A DNA stretch of 64,000 nucleotides from Apostichopus japonicus (lineage: Eukaryota > Echinodermata > Holothuroidea > Aspidochirotida > Stichopodidae). Below, piece by piece: positions 1-30,901 of the stretch. The stretch spans positions 6,752,713-6,816,712 of the forward strand of contig NC_092574.1 in assembly GCF_037975245.1 (NCBI RefSeq), written 5' to 3'. Numbering within the stretch: the stretch's first letter is position 1; each line of letters starts with the position of its first letter. Under the pieces are notes generated by a model, which did no database searches, was not told the origin of the DNA, and saw nothing but the letters and a program-made list of their open reading frames with translations. A program made the position numbers and the translations under genes.

Positions 1-308
1 TCAATTTAACTTTTATGAAACACATACAGCTGTGACCTATTTCTTCGGCATCGGTAACAGTTTATGACGGATGTATGGAGATGAACATGATCGAGAGTAC
101 AGGATGGCTACATGTGGCAGCAGGACCACGGCTCCCACTCCCCTGGAAAGTTAAGCGGCTAAGTCTGGTTCTTCCGTTTACATCTAGTTTTACCTAATGG
201 CATAATTTCGTGATAGATCTTACCAACCTCAAAATAAAATGAAACATGAAAAATGAGAAGTATAAAAAATGAAAAATATATTTGTTGACCAAATTTTGAT
301 AGTTATAC

Positions 309-19020
<18,712 letters not shown>

Positions 19021-19360
19021 GCAAGTCTTCTCCCCAATGGTCAACGCCTATGAAATGTACAGCGTGGAGAGTTTAACTGCGTACACGATAAGCGGTACAG
19101 ATATTAAGACAGTTGGCATGTTCAGGAAAGGGGAACCCCCGAACCCACTTTGGTAATAAATATGAAGTGTGTACTACTGTACATTTAAGTTTGTTAACAA
19201 AAGGACCACAGTTGGAAATTTGATAGTAATTTCTGGTATCTACCAAAAATCAACAGTTGTTCTTACAATACTTCCATATAAGGAAGTCTTCTTCTTCTCC
19301 TCCCCACCCAACCCCTACCCGGCCACGTGGATCGAACCTGAAATTCATACAGGGATAAAG

Positions 19361-19734
19361 TAAAAAGGGTGTGAAGACTGGCGCACAAAGAAACGTCTCA
19401 TGCCGGTAATCTGACCTAGTTACGAATGAGGTGTAACAGAAGTGTTAGACACCACCATCGATCCCAGAAAACACACACACAGCTTGCTACCGTCGGTAAT
19501 TAGACACTAGTGTACAGTCAGTACATATACAGCTGCGGTCAATACCTACAGCACTGTGTACAAACGATACAGCGATGGACCTCTCAGGTCCAGCTAAATT
19601 AGATAACAAGGTATCACGTTTCATTACTGTCTGCATTTTGTAGCGACAAGAAGAAAACTTCACTTGCAAGCAACAGAAAGTTAACTTTTTCAGAGCCCGG
19701 CACGCGGTTTGGGGAGACTCTTCAATGCCTTTAA
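19361..19734 (+). mobile_element. Family B MITE copy 1 (TTAA-flanked)
   Basis: About 374 bp. Left end AAGGGTGTGAAGACTGGCGC with a mutated TAAA flank; right end GAGACTCTTCAATGCCT before TTAA. Internal marks shared by all copies: ATGCCGGTAATCTGACCTAG and CATTACTGTCTGCATTTTGT. Confidence 0.88.
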
Positions 19735-21356
19735 GGAAGGCTTTACCAGCTTCCTCTCAGACCTATACCTTCCCTGACAGACATAAAATAATATTATAAA
19801 ATTGCCAGGATGAGTTGAGTTACTGGTAGACTGATTGTCACTTAGACAACCAGGATCCGGACCTCCCCCTCTCCCCCCTCTCCCCCCCCCCCCCGCCTCT
19901 CCCTTCCTCTTGCAAATAAGACATGAAGACAATACATCCCAGATGGAAAATATCAGTTGATGAAAATAAAAAACAGTTTTATCACAATAAATATAGACCA
20001 GACATATACAGTAATCAGCAAATACAGAATAACAGGTAAACGTATAAAACTCAACCAATCCCTTTTCTTCCCTGCTCCTTCCTGCCTCCCACCAATCCCC
20101 CTCCCTCCTCCACCCCTGAAGAGAGAACAACAATATTTACTACATTTTATACTTACATGTAATTGTGAATATCCTGACATTTCTCAGCAACTTTCAGTAG
20201 TATCTAAGCAAAGATAAGAAGAAAGCAATAAAATACTTCTTAAGGACAGTCTATTCTTTAATTAAAACAAAGAGGGCCTGTTAATAAGGTTGTGAAGAAC
20301 CCTATGGATGTGGTGTGATCATAGTACGTACAGCTCCGTTCTGTACCAATTGTACTACTATTGATGCTTGCATCTAAATCTTATATCATGCATTTAACTC
20401 TAGATACAGAACAGGCGGCTTTCAACATGAGGTTACATCTCTGCCCAGTGCTGGGGGAGGGGGTGGGGGAGGCTTAAGTAGCTGGTCATATTATTTGCTA
20501 GGCAGCCAGACAAATAACAAGGGCTGCATACGAGGGCAGTACGGCTGCTGGGTGAGCAAAATGTAACATTAACTTATTCACCTTGCAGCTAGAAGAATAT
20601 AGTTAGAGCAAGTATTACTATTCTGGCTAACACTGACAGCTAGGGAATAAGATCATGTATTTTCCTATTAGCCGGGCAACCAACGAAATGTGAGGACACT
20701 ACACCTTATTCGTCCAGCTAACTGGCGAATAACATGTGCTTCTCTTAGTTTTATTCCGACACGGACATAGGTGTGAACAAGTCATACTAGGGTATAAGCC
20801 TAATTTAAACTAGCCCATAGGCTACTGGCATGCAATTAAATCATTCAAGGCCTACACTATAGCCTTGGGGGGAAATTCGAAGCTTAATGGTACTAAAGGA
20901 GGAAAATATTGCATTTTATCGTTGTCACTAAGTTTTAACTAATATCAGGTAAACAGACAAAACGTGGTGCAAACTAACCTCAGAAGTATAGTCTGTATTC
21001 CAAGCCAATGTTGGGCCGCATATCTGTACCTAACTATGTAAGTTAGACCTAAGTTCCAGAAGTATAAACTTTGTTTAGGCTACTTGTTTTCAACCTCTTA
21101 CGACCAAGTTTAAAGAAATAACGCAGGTGTACGAAGAATCGTTCACTAACTAAATGTGCCCACTGTTTACGGTAATTAGCCATCATTAGATCTAAACTTT
21201 GTACTCAAACAGACTTTAACTTCCAATCCATCCCTAACTTATTTACATAACGTACAAATGAGGAACGTGCAAAGTGCCTCAACTTTTTTGAGTTCAACCA
21301 ACATGGGGTAGTGATTACGCAATCCTTATTTTCGTGCAGCTTGAGCTGTCACAATT

Positions 21357-21368
21357 ACGCGCGAAAAT
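21357..21368 (-). promoter_or_regulatory. E2F-like site upstream of the cyclin gene
   Basis: The complement strand reads TTTTCGCGC, an exact match to the E2F consensus TTTSGCGC. It sits in the GC-rich patch about 750 bp before the cyclin ATG. The match is short, so this is a candidate only. Confidence 0.3.
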
Positions 21369-22110
21369 TGAACCGCGTCCCTCGATAAACACAATGGTAT
21401 TGTACTGTACGTATATGTGTATGCAATTTGTACGATATAAAGCGAACGTAGAATAATATACGCAAACACTTAAATCCGCCGATAAAGGAACATATTTAGT
21501 ATTTACGTTTACAGGAGTGACAGTTTTGTTCGCTTTCTTGGACGAGGCATATGCATGGTCCGTGAAAGTATATCACTGCATCATTGTGATACTGTAGAAT
21601 TTGATTAATGTTCATCAACACTTTACAAGTTTACAACTCTTGAAGCTTTCGTCGCCATTGCTTCTGCAGTCTTCACTGTGTTTACTGTTAAGTGTTAGGC
21701 CAAGTGTTTGTGTATAATTGGAATTACCACCATATTGACAGTTGTCCGTGGGAATACTACTATACTGTACAGGCCTAGCCAACAGTATAACCATTGTCGT
21801 TTGTACTTTCTAATGGTTTTGCTGGTTGGGAGTTAAATTACATCTGTGATTACCCTTGGCATACTTTAAGTTTTGTTACTATCCAAGTGACAACATTGCC
21901 TACAGACTAGATGCCACAATTTTCTTGTAGTTTGTCAATAACTTAACTTCATCAGTGTACCTATCAAGTATCATGTTGGGCCTCATTTCACGACAGCAGA
22001 CCTAGCCTAGGCTAGCACTACCCTAGCCAAGCAGAGTAAGAAGACATTACTCATTAGAATCCGTGTGCCGAGAAATATCCCGCTGAGCGTTGACTTCATT
22101 TCCAATCATC

Positions 22111-22135
22111 ATGCAGGGCTCAAAATTAACAGGAG
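22111..22135 (+). CDS. CCNG: Cyclin G-like exon 1 (start)
   Basis: ATG in CATCATGCAGG, MQGSKLTG, then donor GTAAG after one base of the next codon. Very short, but the phase fits exon 2. It is the nearest ATG and has no competing coding sequence upstream. Confidence 0.7.
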
Positions 22136-25100
22136 GTAAGTTTTCAAAGACAGCTGCAGCATTGTTGTCTCAATAACCACTGCAGATATCTATTAATCTT
22201 ATGGCCTTTTTTATTGAAGATTTTTTATTAAAGATATTAAAGAATTAATAAAGATTTGCCATATGTACTGTAGCTAACTTGTAACTTTTGATACACATTA
22301 TTTATGTCCTATTTAAGGATTGGTCATTGTTTGCAAGAAGTAATACATGTGACACCACCCAATTTGAAAATGATATAATATCAAGATCTATGATTGCAGT
22401 TTTATAAATATCAAGATGAGCTTCACCATGAAGGTATCAAAATTAATTCGATATCACATAAACATTAAAAAGTTTTGTCCTTTGTTTTGATAACATTATT
22501 TGTGGTGTATTAAATATGTCACGAAAATGTTTTCAGGCTATTATTTCTAAACATTTTTTGTTATAACATTAATATCTCATTATGTCATGTTATGCCAACA
22601 TTGTTATAACACCACATTTATCGTTATAAAAACATATTTTAGAGGCTCTTTGAAAAATGGTATGATAACGTTTTGTGTTTGCTATAGCTATCACAGGGCC
22701 TGTCAGATACGATGGCACCCCTGACTTTTGTTTATAGTATGTCAGTGCCTTTAAGTTTTGTTATATTTTCCAAACCATTACAGCGACATCCCTCAAAACA
22801 AAATAACCGCGCTGACAGTGCCCTTTTGTTATCTAATCAATTGATGATTAAATAGCAACATGTACATATTTTCAATTTAATAGCAATTGTAATATCAGCT
22901 CTAGGGTGGTTTAGGAGCCTTATTTTTTACAGCTGAGGCAACACCCACAAGTTTCATGAAAATCACCTGTAACTAATCCTCACCAAATGAAAAATTTTGT
23001 TTACCTCATTTTTATGTTACAGATTGTAAAAAGGCGAGCTGCGGCAGAAACCAGCGCGATTGGATCGTCTACAAAATCCTAACGGCAGGACGTTTAGAAA
23101 ATGTCCCAAATCTACACTACATTCGCAACCATAGAGAGGTAATTATAGCTATAGAAATGATCGGGTAATGTCGTCGGGACAATTACCTTGTGTTTGTGAT
23201 CAAGCCAAGGTCGGGCTGTAGTGTATGACTCTCCAAAATCTTGAAATATCATCAAATATTAAAGAGTTTCTCTATTTTATTTATTTATTTTTACCAACCT
23301 ATTGGACTCTTTACGTTTTATGAAATTCAAGTTTTTTTTTTGGGAATGTCAACAAAGTTGTTCATAGAAATCAGAACTTGAGCAACCTGAACCTATACAC
23401 AGGCATTAAGTATGTGTAAAGTATAAACAGCTGAACACCAAACACTGAAGCACTCTTCCTCATACTAAGTACTGTAACTGTTGGAAAAAATATCTAACCA
23501 TAGATTTTAAACAAATATCTGTTATGAAACCTTTACAAGATTGTCATTCTAGTGGGATCCAGCCGACTATTTCCCAACAACTTGTACTTCACTTTCTTAA
23601 CCTTTATAACATACATACTGTTTTATGAACAATTACATTAACACAATATTTAATCTCAAAGGGCATATTTTATCCAGTACCACACAGGAAAGACTGCAAA
23701 ATTTGCAGATTGGTATACAGTACAAGTGAAAAAAATGTGTCGCAGTTAATGTACACAGTAGCTATATAGTATTTTACGTGAACCTTCAAACCTGTCATGA
23801 CACTAAATAATCCACCGAAACTCTCTCAACATGACATTTTTGTACCACAAATTTACATCAACTAATTTAGAACCAATACTATAAGTTCATCAAACACAGA
23901 AGATTATAAAACCAAAGCAATGGTCCTAATCGCTGGAAATATATGACTATATTTATATTCCATTCTTTCACTAACCTTACCTTTCTTTCAGGGTTCTGTT
24001 ACCGTGGCTCCTTACATGCACGACGTTGTCATCGACAGGTTACGAAGCCTCGTCAGGTTCTACAAACTCTCGCCAAAGTCTTTCTTTCTGAGCGTCAGTA
24101 TTCTGGACAGATTTTTGTCTGTTGTCAAGGTAAAAGGTCATCTCTCAATCCTTTGAACATCAACCACTCAGTTTTATTTAAAGACATATCCGAAGAAAGT
24201 TTATGATATTTGCTGGAGCATTTAAAGAGAAAAAGGCTCCACCGAAGAGGAGAAAGGTTTTCAAAATGTTTGTAGAACCTGAGAATTGCAAGTGGGTGAG
24301 GCAGAAGAGATTTCTTTTGGTAAAAGGTTATGTTGGTATTTTACATAACCAGTTTGCATAACCAGTAACAGTTTGCCATAATTTAACCTTTAGATTGGGC
24401 TGTACATTCTGCCAAACTTTATTATGCCAACAGCACAAAATTGACACAAGCCAAGCAGAAAATTAAATTTGTATTGTTTTATTTAATTCAGATGAGATTG
24501 TATCTATTTATAGTCACAGTTTGTGTCATTAATAGATGGCATTCTATTAATTAGGGCTTCAGTTTGTGACATTCTAAAGTAGACGCTCACATTAGACAAC
24601 AAAACAGCTCTATTTGAAAACTTTAGCAATACAGCTATTGTGAAATGAAACATCGAATATTTCCAAGTTCCAACGTACTGTATTTTGCTTCTCTTTACAC
24701 TGTCATTTCTGAATATATGGCATTAAAATTAGGCAGTAATTTTTTTTTAAATAAATCCAATGTAACATCGGCAAAACTGTCACAAAATGGGTTTCTCATT
24801 CAAGGCAGGACCTACCTACCTACAGAGAATAGGGATGCAAAGGAAAGGGTGCCTCTGTTCCAGCTTTCTTTCAAGCAATCTTAGTTTCTCCTGATGGAGC
24901 TTATACAGTATTAACAATGAAATGACTCACTTGGCCTTTCTTCCTGTCGCAGGTCCGTGCTCTCCACTTAATGTGTGTCACAGTCTCATCATTCTACATG
25001 GCTGTTAAACTGGTCGAACCAAGAGAGGTAATTGAATATACAACCAAGCGGTCTACGCATTGAACCAACAATTTTTATTGCAAACAGACCCTTACATGTG

Positions 25101-28100
25101 GAGTGTTAGCTCAGTGGTTAACGCCGGTGACTTCCAATCATAAGGTCCCCGGTTCGAGTCACCCCAAGATCTATGCATGTCGTCCAGTTACAGAGTTGTT
25201 GAAAATTCATGATCATGGACGTTAAATATGAATGTAAGAGACTGACTTCGGTCAGCTTGCGGCTTTGATAAGCCAATGAGGCTTCTTTGCGAGTTCCTGC
25301 TCGCAGGAGGATCTAAAATATATACATACATCGAAGATTAAAAAAAAATCAAAAAGAGCTATACTCTTTTCCCAAAATTGCATTATCGATTACTACTTAC
25401 TTCACAACTACTGGATGATTGTTCAATGCAAGTCAGATTTACTAGAGTCACAATTCTACTGCTAGCTACTCCAGAAAAGAATCTTACTGGACCTGGGGGG
25501 GGGGGGGTGATGTCCAACTGATAGGCAAATGATTTGCGAGATATTTCTGTCCTTTTCCCTTTGTCCTTTGTAGATTATTAGATGTCATCGTCACATCAAA
25601 GTCCAAGACTTTTGGATCTTTGTTTTGATAACGGATTTGCTCAATTATAACAACAACAAAAAGTAATAAAGCTATCAGAAATAGAGCTATCAGTAATAGA
25701 GCTATCAGTAATAGAGCTATCAGTATCATAATGCGACTCACTCCCTTAGTGTCAAACTTGTTTACAAAATTATGCAAATTCATGGAAGAAGAGTCTTCAA
25801 CAATTTCCTTAACGTCTCTGAACACAAGCACCTCATCATTTACATTTTAATATCTTCAATACCGGGATGGTTTATCCATCATTTCAGCTAACATTTCTGA
25901 CACTTTTCCTCCCCTCAAACAGAATGTCATGTCTGTCAAGCATCTGGTCCGAATAAGCCAGTGCGGTTGTCTTCCTAATGACGTCAGTAGAATGGAGAAG
26001 ATCATGTCCAAGAGGATAAACATCAGAGACTGCGACATTCCAACTTCCAACCATTTCTTACAACTTTTCGTCTCCTATTGTCACGCCGACGAAATGCTAC
26101 ACTTTCCCCTCGAAGAATTGAACCAGAGACTTTATAAACTAGTTTTGAAGTTGGAAGCATGTCTTTGTCATTTTGCTCTTCTGCAGTTCAGGGTAAGTTT
26201 TATCTTGTGAAGTCGAGTAAATCTAACCATTTCAGGTTTAATATCTTTGTTACCATCTTACGCCGAGAAGTTTCACTCCAGACATACTGTTTAAGTTACT
26301 TGCATAACAGAAGTGTATATATTTCTATACTCTGAAAAAAGATTGTTGACCAATCATGATGGATCTGGGGAACATCTGCTTGAAGTATTCTGCTAAACTG
26401 CGTGCTTTTTTGGGCTAGTAATATAAACTTATCTTTACTGTAAGACATCTAAACGTGAAGTTTAAAAAGCCTAAGAAGCTAGCTGGACATACATACAAAA
26501 TTTGTCCACAATCTATTTGTGGAAAGCAACAGTGGGGGGAATGGGGGGAATTGTTTCTTAAATTAAAGAAAAGTGCATAATTCCAGGACATCAAAGGTCC
26601 AACTGGTATCTCAGCAGCTGTGTATAACCAATCTAACCTGGATATTAATTTCCATAAATTAAAAGAATGTCCTCAGCTTGTTACCCCATTCCTTCACTCC
26701 ACTGTTTGCAGTGGACAATCAAACTAGAGTTCTTCTAAGTTGTCTATTCAGTTTTAACTTTATGCGGCTCATGAAAATATTTACCTCCATGCAAGTCCTG
26801 CTTTTTATCTCTGTAAATCATTGCATTCATGATATATTTTTTTTGTGTATCTCTTTTATAATACGACAGCCCTGTGTTCTTGCCTTATCGCTACTATCAC
26901 ATGAATTACCAAATCTGATGGCTCCTGTTGCTGGGGAAACTGAAAATCGAGGTCTTTCATGGATAAAAGTTATCTGGGAACTTCAGAAAATCACACAAGT
27001 AAGTTTAATAAATCTCAATCATTCCATTCATTTATTCATTGTTTTGGACTTCCTTGCTGCATTGTCATTATTTGCATATTCATCGATGACCAATGTAGTG
27101 AAACAAAATGTTTTATTGACAAGCAATAAAAGCATTGGTGATTGTCACTAATAACCCCACAATAGAATATACATACTGTAACATTTATGCTTAAATATGT
27201 CTATAATTGTATCGTTACCTACTTGATTTCTCTTGATTTCACCTTTGATATCATATCACACTGGGGAACCATATAGTGTTCTCTCTCTATCTCTGCTCCA
27301 TAGGACTGGAGTTATGCTATGATCTATACAAACTCAAATTAATTACCCACCTTTGATATCACACTGGGGAACCATATAGTGCTCTCTCTCTCAGTGCTTC
27401 ATAGGAATGGAGTTAAACTATGATCTATACAAACTCAATTTAATTACTACAATATATATATATACTCACAGTTAACATCTTCATGTTCCATCATGACTAC
27501 CCACAAGAGAGGCACAAAATTCTTATGTGTGTGTGAATTAAAATTCATGTTTTAGGAAAGTGCAGATGTCCTTTAAACATTGCTCCATGGTTTTGGGAAA
27601 GTCATTTGGTCTATGAAACCTTGAATAATGTTTTAACCTCATTCTTAAAAAGTTTGTTTGACAAAAAACCATAATGTAGTTTATCCAAGATTCCTTTTTG
27701 GGATTTTAATCCACATATGTCAGGAAAGCACAGATGTCCTCCAAATAATATGTATGTAAATAGGTTATAATGTAACATATTTTTACAGACAATGGCATCT
27801 TTTTACATCTGCTGCTTTCTCTCAAGAATGCTGTGTTTTTTCTTTTAAGATATCAGATACAGAGCTTCTGTACTGCAGGGCACAGGTAGCCGATTGTCTC
27901 AGAAAATACTCATCTCCCGTCCCTAAACCGTCCTTCAGCAAGCTTGTCTGGGTAGTGTCAACCAGGACTGCCAGGATCTTACATTACACCTCAAAGTTAG
28001 CGCACCATTTACCCACAATTCCAGAGTGTAGCAGCTGGCGACCTGAACAAGAGTCGTTATTAGCCAAAGACTTAAACTTGTGAGTAGGATTCAGTTAATT

Positions 28101-28778
28101 TCTCTTGATATGTCTAATGACACAGCTTATAAACTAGAAACAGTTTAAAATGGACTTAAAACAAAAGTTTGCAGCTATTACCCACATATGTAGGTTCTTT
28201 TTTTGCTCTTAAAAGTAACTACAAAGTCTTCCAGCAAGAGTTTATTATATTTAAGCAACTATGTATTTGAAAATGGAGCAAAATATGGAGATGTGATATC
28301 CATGTGGCTGTCACATTGTGTCTCATCATGTTGTCAAAAGTAAACCCACCCTTTTGATGAAGCTCACTTTTATTCTTTGCCAGTTTTTTACTTATCCGTG
28401 CCAACTACAAAAAAACAAAAATGGCCACTTGTTGAGTTTTTTTTTGTTATCTTCATAAAATTTGACCACAGGTGAAGTAACATCATCTTTGGGAGGCTCA
28501 ATGGTTCTTACATGAAATTATTTCAAAACATTTTGGTGGGCAGTATTGACAAATTGTTTCTCGCCTTGGAAATTTTGGGAAGGAAAATGTTACTAAACAG
28601 TTTCTCTTTATATTTCAGAGCAAAAACTATGCAACTCGTAGTAAATCCAGTGCCCTCGCTTGGCAAGTACCCGCTTCAAGATGCAACTAACACCAACCTC
28701 TATTGTGCCGAACCAAGGAGAATATTCGACTACAAGAACCAACATCTTGAGTTTTGTCCTGTGAATTCAACCTGTTAA
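22111..28778 (+). CDS. CCNG: Cyclin G-like protein (8 coding exons, 380 aa)
   Basis: Atypical cyclin of the G group (vertebrate CCNG1/CCNG2; cyclin I is related). In vertebrates these act in growth arrest and DNA-damage responses, CCNG1 as a p53 target that recruits PP2A. The eight exons sum to 1143 nt, an exact multiple of three. The cyclin box includes SVSILDRFLSVVK (human G2 AVNILDRFLALMK) and VRISQCGCLPNDVSRMEKIM (G2 IRISQCKCTASDIKRMEKII). Further on come VLALSLL, ISDTELLYCRAQVADCLRKY (G2 INDTEFFYWRELVSKCLAEY), KLVWVVSTRTA and LPTIPE; the last motif is typical of cyclins G1 and G2 and argues for G over I. Length is near G2 (344). The C-terminus is the uncertain part: exon 7 could end at an in-frame TGA (28081-28083) or splice to exon 8. 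A polyadenylation signal follows at 28930. Confidence 0.92.
23023..23138 (+). CDS. CCNG: Cyclin G-like exon 2
   Basis: Acceptor TATGTTACAG, donor GTAATT. Encodes DCKKASCGRNQRDWIVYKIL followed by TAGRLENVPNLHYIRNHRE, the region before the cyclin box. Confidence 0.82.
23992..24129 (+). CDS. CCNG: Cyclin G-like exon 3 (cyclin box)
   Basis: 46 codons, phase 0-0, acceptor TTTCTTTCAG, donor GTAAAA. Contains VVIDRLRSLVRFYKLSPKSF and SVSILDRFLSVVK, cyclin box helices 1-2. Confidence 0.93.
24953..25027 (+). CDS. CCNG: Cyclin G-like exon 4 (cyclin box)
   Basis: 25 codons, acceptor TGTCGCAG, donor GTAATT. VRALHLMCVTVSSFYMAVKL VEPRE corresponds to the third cyclin box helix (G2: LSCIGVCSFLLAARIVEED). 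Confidence 0.9.
25102..25331 (+). mobile_element. SINE A copy 2 (complete)
   Basis: The best-preserved copy. tRNA-like head with A box TTAGCTCAGTGGTTAAC and B box GGTTCGAGTC, then the body with hairpins CTGACTTCGGTCAG (25242-25255), GGCTTTGATAAGCC (25261-25274) and GCGAGTTCCTGCTCGC (25289-25304), then an ATAC-type tail. Lies in cyclin intron 4. Confidence 0.92.
25923..26192 (+). CDS. CCNG: Cyclin G-like exon 5 (cyclin box end)
   Basis: 90 codons, acceptor CTCAAACAG, donor GTAAGT. Contains VRISQCGCLPNDVSRMEKIM, the best match to CCNG1/CCNG2, then NHFLQLFVSYCHADEM and LEACLCHFALLQFR. Confidence 0.93.
26870..26998 (+). CDS. CCNG: Cyclin G-like exon 6
   Basis: 43 codons, acceptor ATACGACAG, donor GTAAGT. 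PCVLALSLLSHELPNLMAPV matches the second cyclin-fold segment of CCNG2 (PSVLALCLLNLE). Confidence 0.9.
27240..27447. repeat. Tandem duplication, two ~105-bp copies
   Basis: Copies at 27240-27347 and 27348-27447 share CACTGGGGAACCATATAGTG and ATGATCTATACAAACTCAA. Intron 6 of the cyclin gene. Confidence 0.9.
27850..28079 (+). CDS. CCNG: Cyclin G-like exon 7 (LPTIPE motif)
   Basis: Acceptor TCTTTTAAG, donor GTGAGT. Contains ISDTELLYCRAQVADCLRKY SSP, SKLVWVVSTRTARIL and HLPTIPE. Ends in phase 2. If the donor is not used, translation stops two codons later at TGA 28081-28083, giving a shorter isoform. Confidence 0.88.
28619..28778 (+). CDS. CCNG: Cyclin G-like exon 8 (putative C-terminus)
   Basis: Acceptor TATATTTCAG. 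Read in the phase left by exon 7 it gives 52 residues, from AKTMQLVVNPVPSLGKYPL to CPVNSTC, then TAA. Acceptor CAGAG allows a shift of two bases, giving an alternative 22-residue tail ending ALAWQVPASRCN. I recognise neither tail, so isoform choice is open. Confidence 0.6.
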
Positions 28779-28929
28779 AAATTGAAATATTCAACATTAA
28801 ACATGTTGTGAGAACTTTTATAGTTGTCATGGTTCAAAGGTATTTGATACGTAACCATGGTGACAACATTCTGTCCCCTCACGGCCCCATGTTGAAGCTG
28901 ATCTTGATATTAAATATATCTTGATTTGA

Positions 28930-28935
28930 AATAAA
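28930..28935 (+). terminator. Polyadenylation signal of the cyclin gene
   Basis: AATAAA about 150 bp after the exon 8 stop, followed by a T/GT-rich stretch (AAGTTGTGTCTGG, TTTTTTGTC). Confidence 0.7.
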
Positions 28936-29549
28936 GTTGTGTCTGGATAAATGACCTTTTTTGTCACTTTGTTAGAAAGGCAGTCCACATGATTTAAATG
29001 CTTTCATGTTGACTATTCCATTCTTTTAATTATTTCGGTTATTCCATTCTTTTAATTTTGTTGGATAAAGAATTGGATAATTGTGTCATTTTCAGAACGT
29101 CAATGCTATGTCAATGTTATCAATATGAGGAGATAAACTTATCCTGAGTTCCTGACACATATACCTCTATTAAAAAGAAGGGATTTTGAGACTATATTAT
29201 TTTCGGAGATCAAACTTCAAAATTTGCTTAAATATGCTTCACATGTTGGCTTTCCTACAGGCTCATATCTTATTCATTTGTAATATGTTGACTGACATTA
29301 TGAAAAGGGCAGCTCCTGTTTCCCTGAACTTCATATTTATCTCGTCCATTTTCTCAAGTTGTAGCAATTATTACTTAGTTATTGTCTGAGAGGAATTTTT
29401 CTGAAACCAGAAATGCCATATTTTAAACTATGCCTCCTTGTGACCTTTGCTTGTTTACTTTGGTAGTCTCATTTTTTTCCTCAATTTTCAATTTTATTTC
29501 TCATATGATTTTACAAGATAAATACAACGTAACACAACAGAAGGAAGGT

Positions 29550-30128
29550 AACATATGAATGTATGTGACATAAAAATGCACTCACCACCCACTCTCCCCA
29601 GTCATTCAAATGTGAGTCATTTTCATATCATGGATGTGACTTACATGTGTGTCAACAATACCAAAGAGATGTTAAAGAGATTTCATTCTTCCTCAAGTGT
29701 ATAACCAAACACATAATTAATGTAGTGCAACATGAATGTATGTGACATAAAAATGCACTCACCTCCCACTCTCCCCAGCAGTCATTCAAATGTGAGTCAT
29801 TTTCATATCATGGATGTGAGTCATGTGACTTACATGTGTGTCAACTAACCAAAGAGATGTTATAGAGATTTCATTCTTGGTCAAGTGTATAACCAAACAA
29901 ATACAATTAATGTAGTGCAACATGAATGTATGTGACATTAAAATGCACTCACCTCCCACTTTCCCCAGCATAGTCATACAAATGTGAGTCAATTTCATAT
30001 CATGGAGGTGACCTTACATGTGTGTCAACTTACCAAAGAGATGTTAAAGAGATTTCATTTTTCCTCAAGTGTATAACCCAACAAATACAATTAATGTAGT
30101 GCAACATGAATGTATGTGACATTAAAAT
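29550..30128. repeat. Tandem array, ~180-190-bp unit, three copies plus a partial
   Basis: Units start near 29550, 29728, 29918 and 30101 and share ATGAATGTATGTGACAT, TTCATATCATGGA and ACCAAAGAGATGTTA. Confidence 0.93.
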
Positions 30129-30901
30129 GAAAGGAATTAAGGTGCTATGGTAAGAAATCAAATATTGTCTTGAAAATAATTATTCAATTGTTTTGCTGCG
30201 ATTTTGGATGTGTTTGTTTACCTTATTTTCTTCAAAACAACCAATTTCATCCAATCAGATCTGTGAAGTAAAAAGATTTTTTTATTTTGAAATGCTCAAA
30301 TACTGAAAGGACAATCTGAATGTTTGACCAAAAGTTTTAGTGTCAGTCTTATTCACAGTAAATTTTACATAACACTTTTTTTTTTTAATATATTTATTTT
30401 GTAGTCTAGACTTTCATAAGTACATTTGATGCAGAAAAAATTGCTCTTATTTAAAGATGTCACTAGTGACATACTCCAGGTTGCTCTTTGGTATAGTTTA
30501 ACCCTGTTTCATGAAATCATTAAGTGTTTTACTAAAATATTGCCAAACTGATATGGACCTCTAAAGGGTCATGGGTAAAGTATTTCACCCGGAATTCATA
30601 AAAGTTAATATTTACTATCGAGATGATTAAAAATCTTCATTTACGGTTTGTGCATTTGGTTCATTGAATCACAACACTTTTGTTTATCATAAGTATGCAA
30701 ATTTATGGTAATTTATTTCCTTTTACTTTGTACTTCTATTTGTTTGTTGAATTTTTTACTTGTTGAATTTGAATACATCTTATTTGTTATTGTGTATATC
30801 TTTGTCTGTCTATCTGCATCAAAGCTGTCTCTTTCCTCTCTCTGAACTCAAATCATCTTTGAGCTGTATCAAACACTGCAGACATTGATGCATATTACAA
30901 A

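Larger units (their letters stand above)
19021..22110. other. Divergent intergenic region between OCA2-like and cyclin G-like genes
   Basis: The two genes point away from each other across about 3 kb. The region holds one family B MITE (19361-19734), C- and G-rich low-complexity tracts near 19862-19900 and 20040-20115, and a locally GC-richer, CpG-containing patch at about 21300-21400. Both promoters should lie here, but no TATA box or start site can be fixed by eye. Non-coding 5' exons may exist. Confidence 0.6.

Noticed and set aside
1-308. Possible further OCA2-like exon at the left edge
   Set aside because: No frame matches the expected continuation after [19 protein letters not shown]; the next exon must be outside the window.
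25098-25170. Possible tRNA gene at the head of SINE A (A and B boxes present)
   Set aside because: The same head begins several repeat copies with a shared 160-bp body; it is a SINE promoter, not a functional tRNA with a paired acceptor stem.
26678-27151. 157-residue plus-strand frame overlapping cyclin exon 6
   Set aside because: Only 26870-26998 aligns with cyclin G; the rest is intron read through both splice sites.
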